Source: a virus
DNA: 45,033 nucleotides
Reading direction: 5' to 3' (one strand)
Virus record (IMG/VR): IMGVR_UViG_3300025921_000033
Location: 1-45,033 of that record
Shown here: positions 27,982 through 36,677 of the stretch, in pieces
Layout: each line of letters opens with the position of its first letter
How positions within the stretch are numbered: the first letter of the stretch is position 1
The notes under the pieces: generated by a model
What the model was told of the DNA's origin: nothing
Databases searched by the model: none
The model's input: the letters and a program-made list of their open reading frames with translations, nothing else
Position numbers and translations under genes: made by a program

Positions 27982-30900
27982 TATTGGCGGCCTCGGTGCG
28001 TGTCGCCCCATCCGCTCATGATTGGGTTCGACTCGTTTTCGGGCGAGTGCACCGGGCAACCGATGTGATCACGGTCTCCGCCGTCGCCGCTGGCCGCTGC
28101 TTGCCCGCCGCCGCCCCTTCCTGGGGTAAATGGCCGGTGCCCTTGGTTCGGCGATTGCCCGCCTGAGCTGGCCCCAGCGGGCATATGGCGCCGGGTTATA
28201 TGTCTTGACGCTTGGCCTCTTTGCCGATCCGGGGTTGCGTTCTGGGCGTGTTGTCCTCTTGGTCTAACGTTTGCGGCCTGTGGTTGGTTCGCTGGGCGCT
28301 GGCGTCTTTGTTGTCCTTGCCCCGCCGCCGCTCGACCATGAGCTTGAGCATTATGAGGCGCTGCCCTGGCTGAATGGTCAGCTTGAACTTGTTGGGGAGT
28401 ACCCCCTTCTCCTCGCCGTCCCCGGCGAGCTGTAGGTTGGGGCTCGGCGCTGGCTACTTGTTGCCCGCCTCTTCCCCCAGCATAACGTTGGGCGGCCGAA
28501 AGACGCCGATCTAGATGAGGCACACCGGGCCGCTCAAAAGTATTCATGAAAGAACTTGTAGAGCTTTGCACATCTCCGGTACGACGAATTGCCGCAATAG
28601 AATTCTTGTACTTCCCGTCGAGGTCATGACGAAGCATCGCATAGTTGCCTTCATAAGAAGACGTGCTTAGGCCACGCTGGGCGGCCAGACTTTCGAATTC
28701 ACGGCGTCGAGGCCCAGTCCACTGGGCGATACCAAGTCCCCCCCGACCCGAGCGTTGTCCTTGTTCTTGCATCTGGCGGAATCCTCCGGACTCATGATGC
28801 AGATTTCCGACGATGCCCGCCGCTTGATGACTTGAGAGGCCATAGTCTCTCATCAAATCTCCGTGAAGTCGTTGTCCCCAACTTCCTCCGGCCGACTGGA
28901 CTTGCTGCGCCTGGGCGCCCTCGGAAGACCCCGTTCGATTGTGGGCATGACCAGTGTGATCATGACCTTCCATGGATTGAACCGAAACATCCCCTTGTAG
29001 AGCCCCGCTAGGATGAGATAGGTCAGGAAGATTCACGTTTCTTCCAATAACATCATTGATGCCTGAAAGGTTTTTGGGATTTCCAAGATATTGACGAAAC
29101 GGCTGGTCCTGAAATTCTGCTTGGTTGGGCGCCGAGCGAGCAAGAGATTGCTCGGCATTTGTCATAACTTGATTCATCTGAGGCCCATACTGGTCTCGTA
29201 GTTGGGCACGCTGGGCTGGGGACAGCCTATTCATGTACTCAGCTGTGAATGCCATATTTCCAAGGAAGCCTCCGGCATTTACTTGCTTGCTGCCGGCGTC
29301 CATTTGCAAGTGCTGGTCGTGAGTATAGGCGTTTACTTCATCAAGGAGTCCGCCCCCAAGATCTTGGGCTGATGCCGAACTTCTTTGCCCCATGTAAGTG
29401 TCAAATTGGAGATTCTGGCCTCTAATCCCAAAAGCTTCTCGTTTGACAAGAGAATCTGGTCTAGGAAGGTTAAGTTTATTATCAGGATTTACGAAAGGAA
29501 TATATCCGTTAGCGGTCCATAGTCCCCCTCCGGCGTTGCCCGGTGTTGAGAGAGCATGGATTGCTTCATGGCCTTTGGTGTCAGGAGTGCCTTGGGTATC
29601 TCTGTAAACTTTGGCAGCATCACGGTTTCCAGCCATCGCTCTTTGAAGAGCTGGCCCAACTTGACCGGGTTGGATTGACCCGGCATTAGACTGAGGGGTA
29701 ACGGTTGCTGGAGTCGGGGAACTTCCGGTATCGGTATGCGGGGAAGAGCCATCTTGTTGTGGTGCTCGACCATTTCTAAGGTGGTTGGCAAAGTTACCAT
29801 TAAGATTATGCTGCCCGCTTCCTTGGTTTTGAGAAAGATTTTGAGAAAGAGACGGGGCGTTTCCGGGAGCCGATTGCGGCAACATTTCTGGTGTTGCTCG
29901 GCGAACATCGGTCCACTGATTTGGTCTATAAGGATATCTGTTTAGATTATTACCCTGAAGAACATCTAAGCCATTTTCGGATTGGACAAGAACGCCGACA
30001 TGGCCTGTGCCCCCTTGTCGAGGCCGATAGACAACATCGCCGGTGCGGGGAGTACCATCGGCTGCTTGTCCCCAATTACGGAAAGAGGCGGCTGTCGAGT
30101 TTGTGCCTCGAATATCGACGTTATTATCTTTTAACCAGGAACGCACAAAGTCAGCACACCAAGCATGTCGGGTAGTGCCACCGGCGCCCCGCAAAAATTG
30201 TTCCATTTCGGCGCCACGCCCACCGCCCTGGAATCCCATCATTCTAGTTGCGTGTTGAAGGGCAGCGCCGGTTAAAGGTTTGCCGCTGCGCATTGCCTCA
30301 ATCACCGAAGCATTAGATGTCCCAGTAGTGGCCGCTGCACCTTGCTGGCCCCCTTGTCCTCTGCCTTGATTTCCTGATTGCTGTGCTATCTGATTTTCGG
30401 CTTGGTTATAACCTTGCATCAGGTTTTCTCGGAATCGGGCCGAGGCTGCGTGACCGCCTCGGACGCCGCCGAAGTCGTTAAAGGTTTCTCCCCCGATTGA
30501 AACTCGACCACCCTGATGTCTTACGTTGGGGTCGTTTCCAGATCCTTGATCAGTGGCCCCTCGGATTTGATTTGAACCTCTTAAGGCTTCATCAATATTT
30601 CCGCTGTAACGATTATATTGCTGCTCGTTGATATTAGGAAGAGCACCCCTTCGAATAGGACCATAAAACTGATTCCGGCCCGAACGATTTAAGTAATCGG
30701 AGATAGTAGTTCTTTGACCAGTCTGCTGCTCCATCAACTCAAGACGATTGAACATGCTTTCCATAACAGCAGTACCCGCCCTGGGGTTTTCTGCCTGGAT
30801 AAGTCTAGCTAACTTCCGACGTAGTTCGGGGTCGCCATTTATTTCTTGCTGGAATCTTTGTCGGCGCTGGGCGAGATATGCGGCCCCGCCCCCCGACCCA

Positions 30901-33485
30901 AGGTCGGTGCCCCCGGAAGTTCTGTCGCCGCCACTGATAGCGCCGTTTGAGCCTTGCTGAGGAGACCTTGCCCCGCCCCCGGAATATCCTCCCCCGCCGC
31001 TGCCATAGGGTTCAAATCCCCCCGATGTTCCGATTCTTCCGGCGATACCACCCCCATAACCAATATCGTTTACGGTGCTGCCGGGAGTAGTATATCCAGA
31101 TCCGGGAGCTGGACGCACATTTCGGCCAGTGTTTGGCTGTCCAAACACCATGCTTGCCCCGTAATTTCCAAGCTGGGTTCCTCCAGCTACTGAGCCATAT
31201 AGATCAGGCGGCCCCATACCCGATTGTTCGGGGCTGATTTTATTTTGATATTCTCTAAGATGGTTGGCAAAACGACCATGTAAGTTATGATGGCGCTGCG
31301 CTGAAGATGTTTGGTTGCGGCTTCCCCCGCCCCACCAGTTTTTGAGGCGCTGCATAACAGAAGGGGGAGTGATTTGTTGGGTGGAACCTTTGTTGGGTTG
31401 CCGTTCCGCCCCAAAACTCCCTCCAGTAGAGAATCCTCGATTTCTTAAGTGATTGGCAAAACGACCATGCAAGTTATGGTGTTTTATCCCAAGTCGTTGT
31501 TCAAGGTCTCGGCGAAGGTCGTGTTCACTGCCCATCCGAGGACTGAACATCTCTTGTAGATTTTGAGGAGGCAAAGGTACCTTACCGTAGTTCGGTCCTT
31601 CCTTTCCTCCGTATTGCTCAGGTACCCACGCCTGAAGAATCTCTTCAATGATTTTGATGGCTTGCAACACCATCACGACATCCAAAGTGACACCAATTCC
31701 TCGGAAGATAAGGCTTACAGCTTGCTTCCATCCCATGGAGCGAACAGCTTCCATGACTTTCTCAGGTCCGCCAAAACGGCGAATAGCTTCTTCTACCTTA
31801 TTTCGGCTAAGCCCCGAACCTGGAGAACTTTGGCGACCATAGCCCGAACCATGAAAGCCTCGCTCTTGAGAAAGAGCGTCTTGCATTCTCGAATCGTATG
31901 GTCTTACCGTTTCTTGGACGGATGAGAAGGGCCGGGAGCGAAAGTTGTCCCGGTATTGTTGCTCTACCTCCGCTAGTCTGTCTCTTAAACTTGAAGGTCG
32001 AGTATGTTCTTGAACCGAAGAAAATGGCCGAGAACGGAAGTTGTCTCGATATCTTTGCTCGGCTTGGGAATGACGATTGTCGTGTGGTCGAACGTGTTCT
32101 TGAATTGCAGAAAATGGGCGAGAACGAAGATTTTGTCTTTGGGCTCCCTCGGCCGAACTAAACCGACGACTCTCAGCCTCTCTCTGTTGAGAAAAGCTTT
32201 GCTCGGCGCCCTGTCTCCCCATATTTCTCAGGCGATTATCTATTTTGCTTTCAAGGGCTTTGATTTTTTGGTCTACCGCCGCCCCAATATTCATTTTGCT
32301 ATAAAGTTGTTGGATGGCCCCTGATGAAAGCTTTAGATTCTGGGTATCAATGGTCACGGTGCCGGCTGAGATAAGAACTTCACTTCCTCGAATGACGAAT
32401 TGACCGGCCGCCTTAAACTTCATGCTGCCTTTTGAGACAAATTCAAGTCTTTCGACTTCAAGTTTATCTTTTAAGACTTCGGGGAGCATTTTCTTTAGCC
32501 CCTCGATAGCTTCCTTTTCTTGGTCTTTTGAGTTCCCCCCATGACCAGAGAAAGATCCCTGGAATCCCATAGATGAGCCATAGTTGCCCAGCTGTCCGCC
32601 CTGGAATCCGCCCCCATAGCCTCGAATGGTGCCGGGAGCATCGCCCATCCATCCGCCCCCGGCGTTAGACGGCACGCCTCCTGGATATGCTCCCCCAAAA
32701 CCAAATTGGTTGGCGAGAGCTTGGCCAAATCCCTGGCCATGGTACATGTTGCGGCCGATGCCAAAGGCATCATAGGCTAGAAGACCTAAGCCAATACCGG
32801 GGATTGCTCGACCGGCTAGACGCCCAAGAAAACCTGCCCCGGCCCGTGCTGCCCCCCGAAACCCAAGAGCCCTGGCGGCCCCTCCAGCCGCTGCCCGGCC
32901 CCCTCTATAAAGTCCGTATCCAGCTGCTGCCGCATGAAGCCATGGGTGATTCTGGCCATATTGAATGCCCCCGCCCATGCCTCCAAAGGCGCCCATTTGA
33001 CCCATAGAGCCAAGAGACTGTACGCCGCCCTGACCCATGCCTTCATACCGCATGCGGTTGAAAGCCATTTCAAATCGGTCTTGTTGGCGCTTAAGGCCGG
33101 CGACATCGGAGCGCAAAATCTGAATGGCCCGGCTATGCTCGGACAAGCTTTTTGCAATCGCCTGATTATTTTGGCGAAGACTTTTTAGAAGGTTGTTGTA
33201 GGCCCCGGTAAACTTATGATCAACCTCCTCGATATCCGTGACCCCGCCCGGATGCAAATTTTGAGGAAGGCGAGCCGGCTGGAAGGTGCTAAGTCCAAAT
33301 CCAACATTTGAAATAGAGTTAGTCAGTCTCTCAGGGACAAGCGATTCCCGTACAGAGGACACGGCGTTCCACATATTCCGGCCCTGCATATACAGAGAGC
33401 CGGCTGTGGTTTGACTTACTGACTGAGAAAGACGAGCGGCGGTATAACCAAGCGCAAATCTTCCAAGATTACCCCAAAAAGGCAT
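27978..33485 (-). CDS. Giant multi-enzyme tail protein (lysozyme, cysteine peptidase, metallopeptidase modules)
   Basis: An 1835-residue, Gly/Gln/Ser/Arg-rich tail protein. Residues 100-140 look coiled; 170-260 are Gly/Ala-rich and hydrophobic. Around 450-520 a RYRDNFRSRPFSSVQE-type unit recurs three times; HNLxGxFANHLR occurs near 670, 735 and 1235. Module 1 (about 1095-1200) is NlpC/P60-CHAP-like: Cys in HAWCADFVRSWL, His in GTGHVGVLV. Module 2 (about 1300-1420) has HEAIH and then LDEVNAYTH, a gluzincin-like zinc site. Module 3 (about 1540-1630) matches phage tail lysozyme: LSSHQAAGIVGNLHHESGGF and GLGIAQWTG. Directly after the tail chaperone genes, as a tape measure would be, it probably is a tape-measure or hub-associated protein that opens the cell wall. 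Low-complexity sequence makes length-to-tail inference unsafe. Confidence 0.8.
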   Translation of the reverse strand: MPFWGNLGRFALGYTAARLSQSVSQTTAGSLYMQGRNMWNAVSSVRESLVPERLTNSISNVGFGLSTFQPARLPQNLHPGGVTDIEEVDHKFTGAYNNLLKSLRQNNQAIAKSLSEHSRAIQILRSDVAGLKRQQDRFEMAFNRMRYEGMGQGGVQSLGSMGQMGAFGGMGGGIQYGQNHPWLHAAAAGYGLYRGGRAAAGGAARALGFRGAARAGAGFLGRLAGRAIPGIGLGLLAYDAFGIGRNMYHGQGFGQALANQFGFGGAYPGGVPSNAGGGWMGDAPGTIRGYGGGFQGGQLGNYGSSMGFQGSFSGHGGNSKDQEKEAIEGLKKMLPEVLKDKLEVERLEFVSKGSMKFKAAGQFVIRGSEVLISAGTVTIDTQNLKLSSGAIQQLYSKMNIGAAVDQKIKALESKIDNRLRNMGRQGAEQSFSQQREAESRRFSSAEGAQRQNLRSRPFSAIQEHVRPHDNRHSQAEQRYRDNFRSRPFSSVQEHTRPSSLRDRLAEVEQQYRDNFRSRPFSSVQETVRPYDSRMQDALSQERGFHGSGYGRQSSPGSGLSRNKVEEAIRRFGGPEKVMEAVRSMGWKQAVSLIFRGIGVTLDVVMVLQAIKIIEEILQAWVPEQYGGKEGPNYGKVPLPPQNLQEMFSPRMGSEHDLRRDLEQRLGIKHHNLHGRFANHLRNRGFSTGGSFGAERQPNKGSTQQITPPSVMQRLKNWWGGGSRNQTSSAQRHHNLHGRFANHLREYQNKISPEQSGMGPPDLYGSVAGGTQLGNYGASMVFGQPNTGRNVRPAPGSGYTTPGSTVNDIGYGGGIAGRIGTSGGFEPYGSGGGGYSGGGARSPQQGSNGAISGGDRTSGGTDLGSGGGAAYLAQRRQRFQQEINGDPELRRKLARLIQAENPRAGTAVMESMFNRLELMEQQTGQRTTISDYLNRSGRNQFYGPIRRGALPNINEQQYNRYSGNIDEALRGSNQIRGATDQGSGNDPNVRHQGGRVSIGGETFNDFGGVRGGHAASARFRENLMQGYNQAENQIAQQSGNQGRGQGGQQGAAATTGTSNASVIEAMRSGKPLTGAALQHATRMMGFQGGGRGAEMEQFLRGAGGTTRHAWCADFVRSWLKDNNVDIRGTNSTAASFRNWGQAADGTPRTGDVVYRPRQGGTGHVGVLVQSENGLDVLQGNNLNRYPYRPNQWTDVRRATPEMLPQSAPGNAPSLSQNLSQNQGSGQHNLNGNFANHLRNGRAPQQDGSSPHTDTGSSPTPATVTPQSNAGSIQPGQVGPALQRAMAGNRDAAKVYRDTQGTPDTKGHEAIHALSTPGNAGGGLWTANGYIPFVNPDNKLNLPRPDSLVKREAFGIRGQNLQFDTYMGQRSSASAQDLGGGLLDEVNAYTHDQHLQMDAGSKQVNAGGFLGNMAFTAEYMNRLSPAQRAQLRDQYGPQMNQVMTNAEQSLARSAPNQAEFQDQPFRQYLGNPKNLSGINDVIGRNVNLPDLSHPSGALQGDVSVQSMEGHDHTGHAHNRTGSSEGAQAQQVQSAGGSWGQRLHGDLMRDYGLSSHQAAGIVGNLHHESGGFRQMQEQGQRSGRGGLGIAQWTGPRRREFESLAAQRGLSTSSYEGNYAMLRHDLDGKYKNSIAAIRRTGDVQSSTSSFMNTFERPGVPHLDRRLSAAQRYAGGRGGQQVASAEPQPTARRGRRGEGGTPQQVQADHSARAAPHNAQAHGRAAAGQGQQRRQRPANQPQAANVRPRGQHAQNATPDRQRGQASRHITRRHMPAGASSGGQSPNQGHRPFTPGRGGGGQAAASGDGGDRDHIGCPVHSPENESNPIMSGWGDTHRGRQY

Positions 33486-33515
33486 TATCTTCCTATCGTG
33501 CTCATGACACGATAT

Positions 33516-33740
33516 TTACCAAGTAAGACCGGGAACGGCCCCTTGGAATGTCGGCTGAGGAATTTGTTGCTTAGGAGCTGACTGAGCTTCTTCTATTTTT
33601 TGGAGTTCTTTTTGGAGCATAGCGACATAAACATTAAGCTCCCACGGCATCATGCCCTCCAGATCAGTTATTGAATACTTGTGATGATAAGACAAGCTAT
33701 GCAATAAACTGAAGTAACTCTGGAGGCTTTGATGGCACAT
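33516..33740 (-). CDS. 51: Tail chaperone-like protein (gp51-type)
   Basis: A 74-residue protein, FSLLHSLSYHHKYSITDLEG then MMPWELNVYVAMLQKELQ, similar in outline to T4-type gp51 baseplate hub assembly proteins, which sit next to gp26. Its ATG overlaps the gp26-like stop (TAATG). A -1 shift at TTTTTTC (33755-33749) would instead fuse it to the gp26-like protein with no stop between. Either way it would be made at low level. Gene order chaperone-chaperone-giant tail protein mirrors lambda G-T-H. Confidence 0.6.
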   Translation of the reverse strand: MCHQSLQSYFSLLHSLSYHHKYSITDLEGMMPWELNVYVAMLQKELQKIEEAQSAPKQQIPQPTFQGAVPGLTW

Positions 33741-34459
33741 TAGAAAGAGAAAAAATCAAATAGCGAAGTCAGAGCAATCGAACGCTCGGTACCTTTAGAG
33801 TTTGTGTATTTGATTTCATGCTTTAGATTTGGGGCGCCCTGCCAAAACTTTTTGATATCCTCAAGAGCTTTGCCGGGGATTGACTCGATGAATTCTTGCA
33901 GGTCTTCGGTTTTTACCTCAGCCAAATCGTACTTCTTTCCGCCCGCTTCCTCGATATGGGAGATGGTGTGCTTTAGAAGGCGCTCAAGTTCTTCGGTGCC
34001 GTTCTTTGGCACGTCTCCAAGGAATAGGGCGGCTCGGGGATAGCGCATTCCCAGCTTCACGCTCCCGCAATCGATAACCGAGGTCGTAACCTTAGTCATA
34101 TCCACCTGAATCTCATCCAGGTTAATGCTGAAATCATAGACCTTATCGTCTTCTGGGTCCCGATAAGAGACTTTGACGACATTCTCGACGCTGATTGCTC
34201 GTAGTTTCAGGAATAGCCATTCCAAGTCGGCCATGGCCAACTTTTCGGCATCAAAGTCTTTTTCTTGGACGCAATTCTGCACGATTTGTTGAACGGCCCG
34301 CAGGACTTCTTTCTGATAGTTGGCCCCTTCGGCCGATGCCGCTTCCTTTGCCATTAGAAGAATTTTCTCTTCCTTTACCAGGAAGGGTCGGACTTTCAGA
34401 ATTTTGCCGTTAGTTGGGAGCGTCAGGTCAGTAAGAGGGTATTGAATCTTAGGAAGCAT
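33740..34459 (-). CDS. 26: Baseplate hub assembly protein gp26-like
   Basis: A 239-residue protein of the T4 baseplate (gp26) type. The start (PLTDLTLPTNGKILKVRPFLVKEEKILLMA) with the central LFLKLRAISVENVVKV and NKVYDFSINLDEI-like block is typical of that family, which acts in hub assembly and probably chaperones the tape measure. It ends SLFDFFSF; the DNA of that end contains the slippery heptamer. SD AAAGGTGGAAA precedes the start. Confidence 0.8.
   Translation of the reverse strand: MLPKIQYPLTDLTLPTNGKILKVRPFLVKEEKILLMAKEAASAEGANYQKEVLRAVQQIVQNCVQEKDFDAEKLAMADLEWLFLKLRAISVENVVKVSYRDPEDDKVYDFSINLDEIQVDMTKVTTSVIDCGSVKLGMRYPRAALFLGDVPKNGTEELERLLKHTISHIEEAGGKKYDLAEVKTEDLQEFIESIPGKALEDIKKFWQGAPNLKHEIKYTNSKGTERSIALTSLFDFFSF
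33749..33755 (-). promoter_or_regulatory. Probable -1 ribosomal frameshift site TTTTTTC
   Basis: On the minus strand, read in the gp26-like frame GAT-TTT-TTC, the bases T-TTT-TTC form the canonical X-XXY-YYZ heptamer. A -1 slip continues CTC-TTT-CTA-ATG into the frame of the gp51-like gene without a stop. This would make a gp26-gp51 fusion in addition to the short gp26-like product. Confidence 0.6.
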
Positions 34460-34526
34460 TTTCCACCTTTGGTCTATAAATGAAGCATGAAGGCCCTTCG
34501 TGGGCTATTAATGGCTCAAAAAGTAG

Positions 34527-35225
34527 TTAGGTCAGCCGCACCATAGTATTATATGGGTTTCCGCCGATGTACCAATCTCGGAAGTTCATTGAGACCCCAA
34601 ATCGCATGAATTGGTTGTTTTCGGCCCAATGCAAATTCACGTCACTGACGAAAATCGGCCAAGCATCCCGAAGTACTACGCTCAAGGTTTGCTGGCCGGT
34701 TTGGTCAAAGAGGGTGACTTGCACCATTCCTTCATAATCAATTTTGTAACTGACTTCATAGGGATCTTGGGGTTGGGGAGCGCCGCCTACAACTCTTGTG
34801 TGAGTGGCCGGAGCTGGAGTACCTCCGCTCATATCATAGTTGGTTGCGAGCTGGCACCACTTTGTAAAAAATGTCCAGTTTTCCATCTGGCCGTCAGCAT
34901 AGAAGATAAGCCCCATGTCTTGGAATCCGGCCCGGAAAGGCTTTTTTTCCGGAATACCATAGGCATAGCGATTCACTTCTTGACTCATCAAAATGACACC
35001 GGGAAGGTGAGCCCCCTCACACCAAAAATGCAATTGTTGAAGGAGGTTTTGGCCCGTAAAAGTTTGGCTTTGCGAACTTGCCGGACTTTGCACTCCGGCC
35101 TTAGTGATTTGCCCCATCATGGCTTGAGGCGGACTTATAGTCACCAAGAACTTATTCGGTCTTTGAAAACCGCCCTTGGCATTTATGATATCGATAAATT
35201 GCTGGATATTAAATCCAAGAGGCAT
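34527..35225 (-). CDS. 54: Tail-tube-type baseplate protein (gp54/gp19-like)
   Basis: A 232-residue protein with a tail-tube fold: FQRPNKFLVTISPP near residue 20, FWCEGAHLPGVILMS around 67, then FRAGFQDMGLIFYADG and a C-terminal RDAWPIFVSDVNLHWAENNQ with FGVSMNFRDWYI. This matches T4 gp19/gp54-like beta-barrels. Location among baseplate genes and length (T4 gp54 320, gp19 163) make a baseplate tube-initiator (gp54-like) more likely than the main tube protein, but the exact class is inferred. Confidence 0.7.
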   Translation of the reverse strand: MPLGFNIQQFIDIINAKGGFQRPNKFLVTISPPQAMMGQITKAGVQSPASSQSQTFTGQNLLQQLHFWCEGAHLPGVILMSQEVNRYAYGIPEKKPFRAGFQDMGLIFYADGQMENWTFFTKWCQLATNYDMSGGTPAPATHTRVVGGAPQPQDPYEVSYKIDYEGMVQVTLFDQTGQQTLSVVLRDAWPIFVSDVNLHWAENNQFMRFGVSMNFRDWYIGGNPYNTMVRLT

Positions 35226-35920
35226 TAAGAAATATCAGCCTTTTTTCGGGATTGAGACCATATCTGGTATTTACTGATAGAACCGCCAAAATTGCCTTTG
35301 TTGCCCCCGCCGCCCTTTTCGAAGCGTTCGACATTTGGTAGAGACAGGAAAATATGCCATTCGTCGGGCGGCACAATATAGAAACGACTTTTGACGTGAT
35401 TGGCCAAGTAACGCTTGAAACACGGGCGAAAGAGTTTGGTGCGAGCTGCGCCTTTTAGGAGGCGATAGGTGAGCAAGAGGCGCCGCTGCTCGCCGATGCG
35501 ACTTCCCCCAATGTCGATAAGTGCGGCAAATAGCCGCATTCTATCCTGGGGGTTTAGGTAGTGCAGGTTGATGGCATAGAAGCCGTGAGGGGCTAGCTGG
35601 ACAATGAATCCGACCGGAAGCCGGTCATAGTATGGAAGGGTCTTTTTGTGTTTTGGGTCGTAAAACCACATCATCATCATGCCAAGAGTACGGGAACTAA
35701 TCCTGTTACCAGGAACTAGGCGTTCGGGATTATCTCGCATAATTTTGTTGACATTGACATTGGATGCCAACATCTTCATGTTGCGGGTAAACCACTCCCG
35801 CACATCTTTTGCTTCCATCTTACTGACGGAAGGAAGAGACTTGCCGGCTTTTGTCTTGAAAAGCCGGCGAATTTTCTCTATTTCGGTGCCTTGAAAGTCA
35901 TTAGTCGGCGGTTTTGGCAT
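35225..35920 (-). CDS. Virion-associated protein, conserved in T4-like phages
   Basis: A 231-residue basic protein. The block MMMMWFYDPKHKKTLPYYDR, LPVGFIVQLAPHGFYAINLHYLNPQDRMRLF resembles a family found beside tail or head genes in T4-like phages with the signature YDPKxKxxLPYYDxxP...G..GINLHYLPP. Its role is unsure. ATG 35920 has an AAGGAGGACA SD. The start lies inside the preceding gene. Confidence 0.65.
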   Translation of the reverse strand: MPKPPTNDFQGTEIEKIRRLFKTKAGKSLPSVSKMEAKDVREWFTRNMKMLASNVNVNKIMRDNPERLVPGNRISSRTLGMMMMWFYDPKHKKTLPYYDRLPVGFIVQLAPHGFYAINLHYLNPQDRMRLFAALIDIGGSRIGEQRRLLLTYRLLKGAARTKLFRPCFKRYLANHVKSRFYIVPPDEWHIFLSLPNVERFEKGGGGNKGNFGGSISKYQIWSQSRKKADIS

Positions 35921-36161
35921 TGTCCTCCTTATAGACTTTCTTCCAAAGGCACACTGTATGCCACCAATCCCAGACGGACTCGTCTTTCTCAGATGGGATG
36001 CGGCTCGACCACCAGATTGACTCAAAGACCTTGTTGCCGCAGCCCGGACAAGGCGTTGCGTCGGGGAACTTGGACATGCTGATTATGCGTCGCCGCTCGT
36101 CATACGTCACGCCCCCGAAAAGGAGGGGGTTGTGCAGTCTCTCGCTATCATCGGCCGCCAT
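35901..36161 (-). CDS. Zinc-binding-like small protein
   Basis: An 86-residue protein with CPGCGNK (near 38) and a later WHTVC (near 68), suggesting a zinc finger. Flanked by virion genes on the minus strand and overlapping both. Function unknown. Confidence 0.6.
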   Translation of the reverse strand: MAADDSERLHNPLLFGGVTYDERRRIISMSKFPDATPCPGCGNKVFESIWWSSRIPSEKDESVWDWWHTVCLWKKVYKEDNAKTAD

Positions 36162-36642
36162 GGATGGCTTGCTCCTCAGTTAGAATCACGAACCTGTTGT
36201 GGTTGTTCTTAGTGACAACTACAAAGGTGGCACCACGTTTCTGACACCAATCGGCAGCTGCCCGCCACTTGGATTGATTCTGTATCCATGTAAGACACTC
36301 ATGCATGTATGTCGAGGCTTTTTTACCACGATTGCGAACGGGCTTCGTGATTTCATTCGGAGGCTTAATTTCGACCACGACAGTGCTGTGGCTGCCATCC
36401 TTCTCCTTTTGGCGGATAATCATGTCAGGGAAGTACCGGGCCATCCTCTCTTTTACAGGATTGTAGTAGGGAATTACAATTTCTTCCGAACCCCAAGAAA
36501 GTACATCTTCGTTTAGGTCTAACTTGTTCATAAATTCTGCTTCCCAGCCGGAGCGGAATACAATGTTATGGACATTGCCTACGTATTTCGTCGGATTTTT
36601 GGGGGTATACTTACCCTTGTGATATTCTCTGGCCATCTGCAT
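36148..36642 (-). CDS. 4: Head completion protein gp4-like
   Basis: A 164-residue protein of the T4 gp4 (head completion) family, which carries a nuclease-like fold and trims or protects the packaged DNA before tail joining. Matches include NPTKYVGNVHNIVFRSGWEAEFMNKLD, then DVLSWGSEEIVIPYYNPVK, RYFPDMII, VVVEIKPPNEITKP and WRAAADWCQKRGATFVV. Two adjacent ATGs (36642 or 36636) are possible. It stands head-to-head with the gp48 gene, only 35 bases apart. Confidence 0.85.
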   Translation of the reverse strand: MQMAREYHKGKYTPKNPTKYVGNVHNIVFRSGWEAEFMNKLDLNEDVLSWGSEEIVIPYYNPVKERMARYFPDMIIRQKEKDGSHSTVVVEIKPPNEITKPVRNRGKKASTYMHECLTWIQNQSKWRAAADWCQKRGATFVVVTKNNHNRFVILTEEQAIHGGR

Positions 36643-36677
36643 GTAAATAAAAAGGAATTCATCAAAGGATACTTAGA

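Noticed and set aside
31897-32324. Plus-strand repeated frames opposite the giant tail gene
   Set aside because: They repeat because the tail protein's own repeat is read in antisense; no independent start signals.
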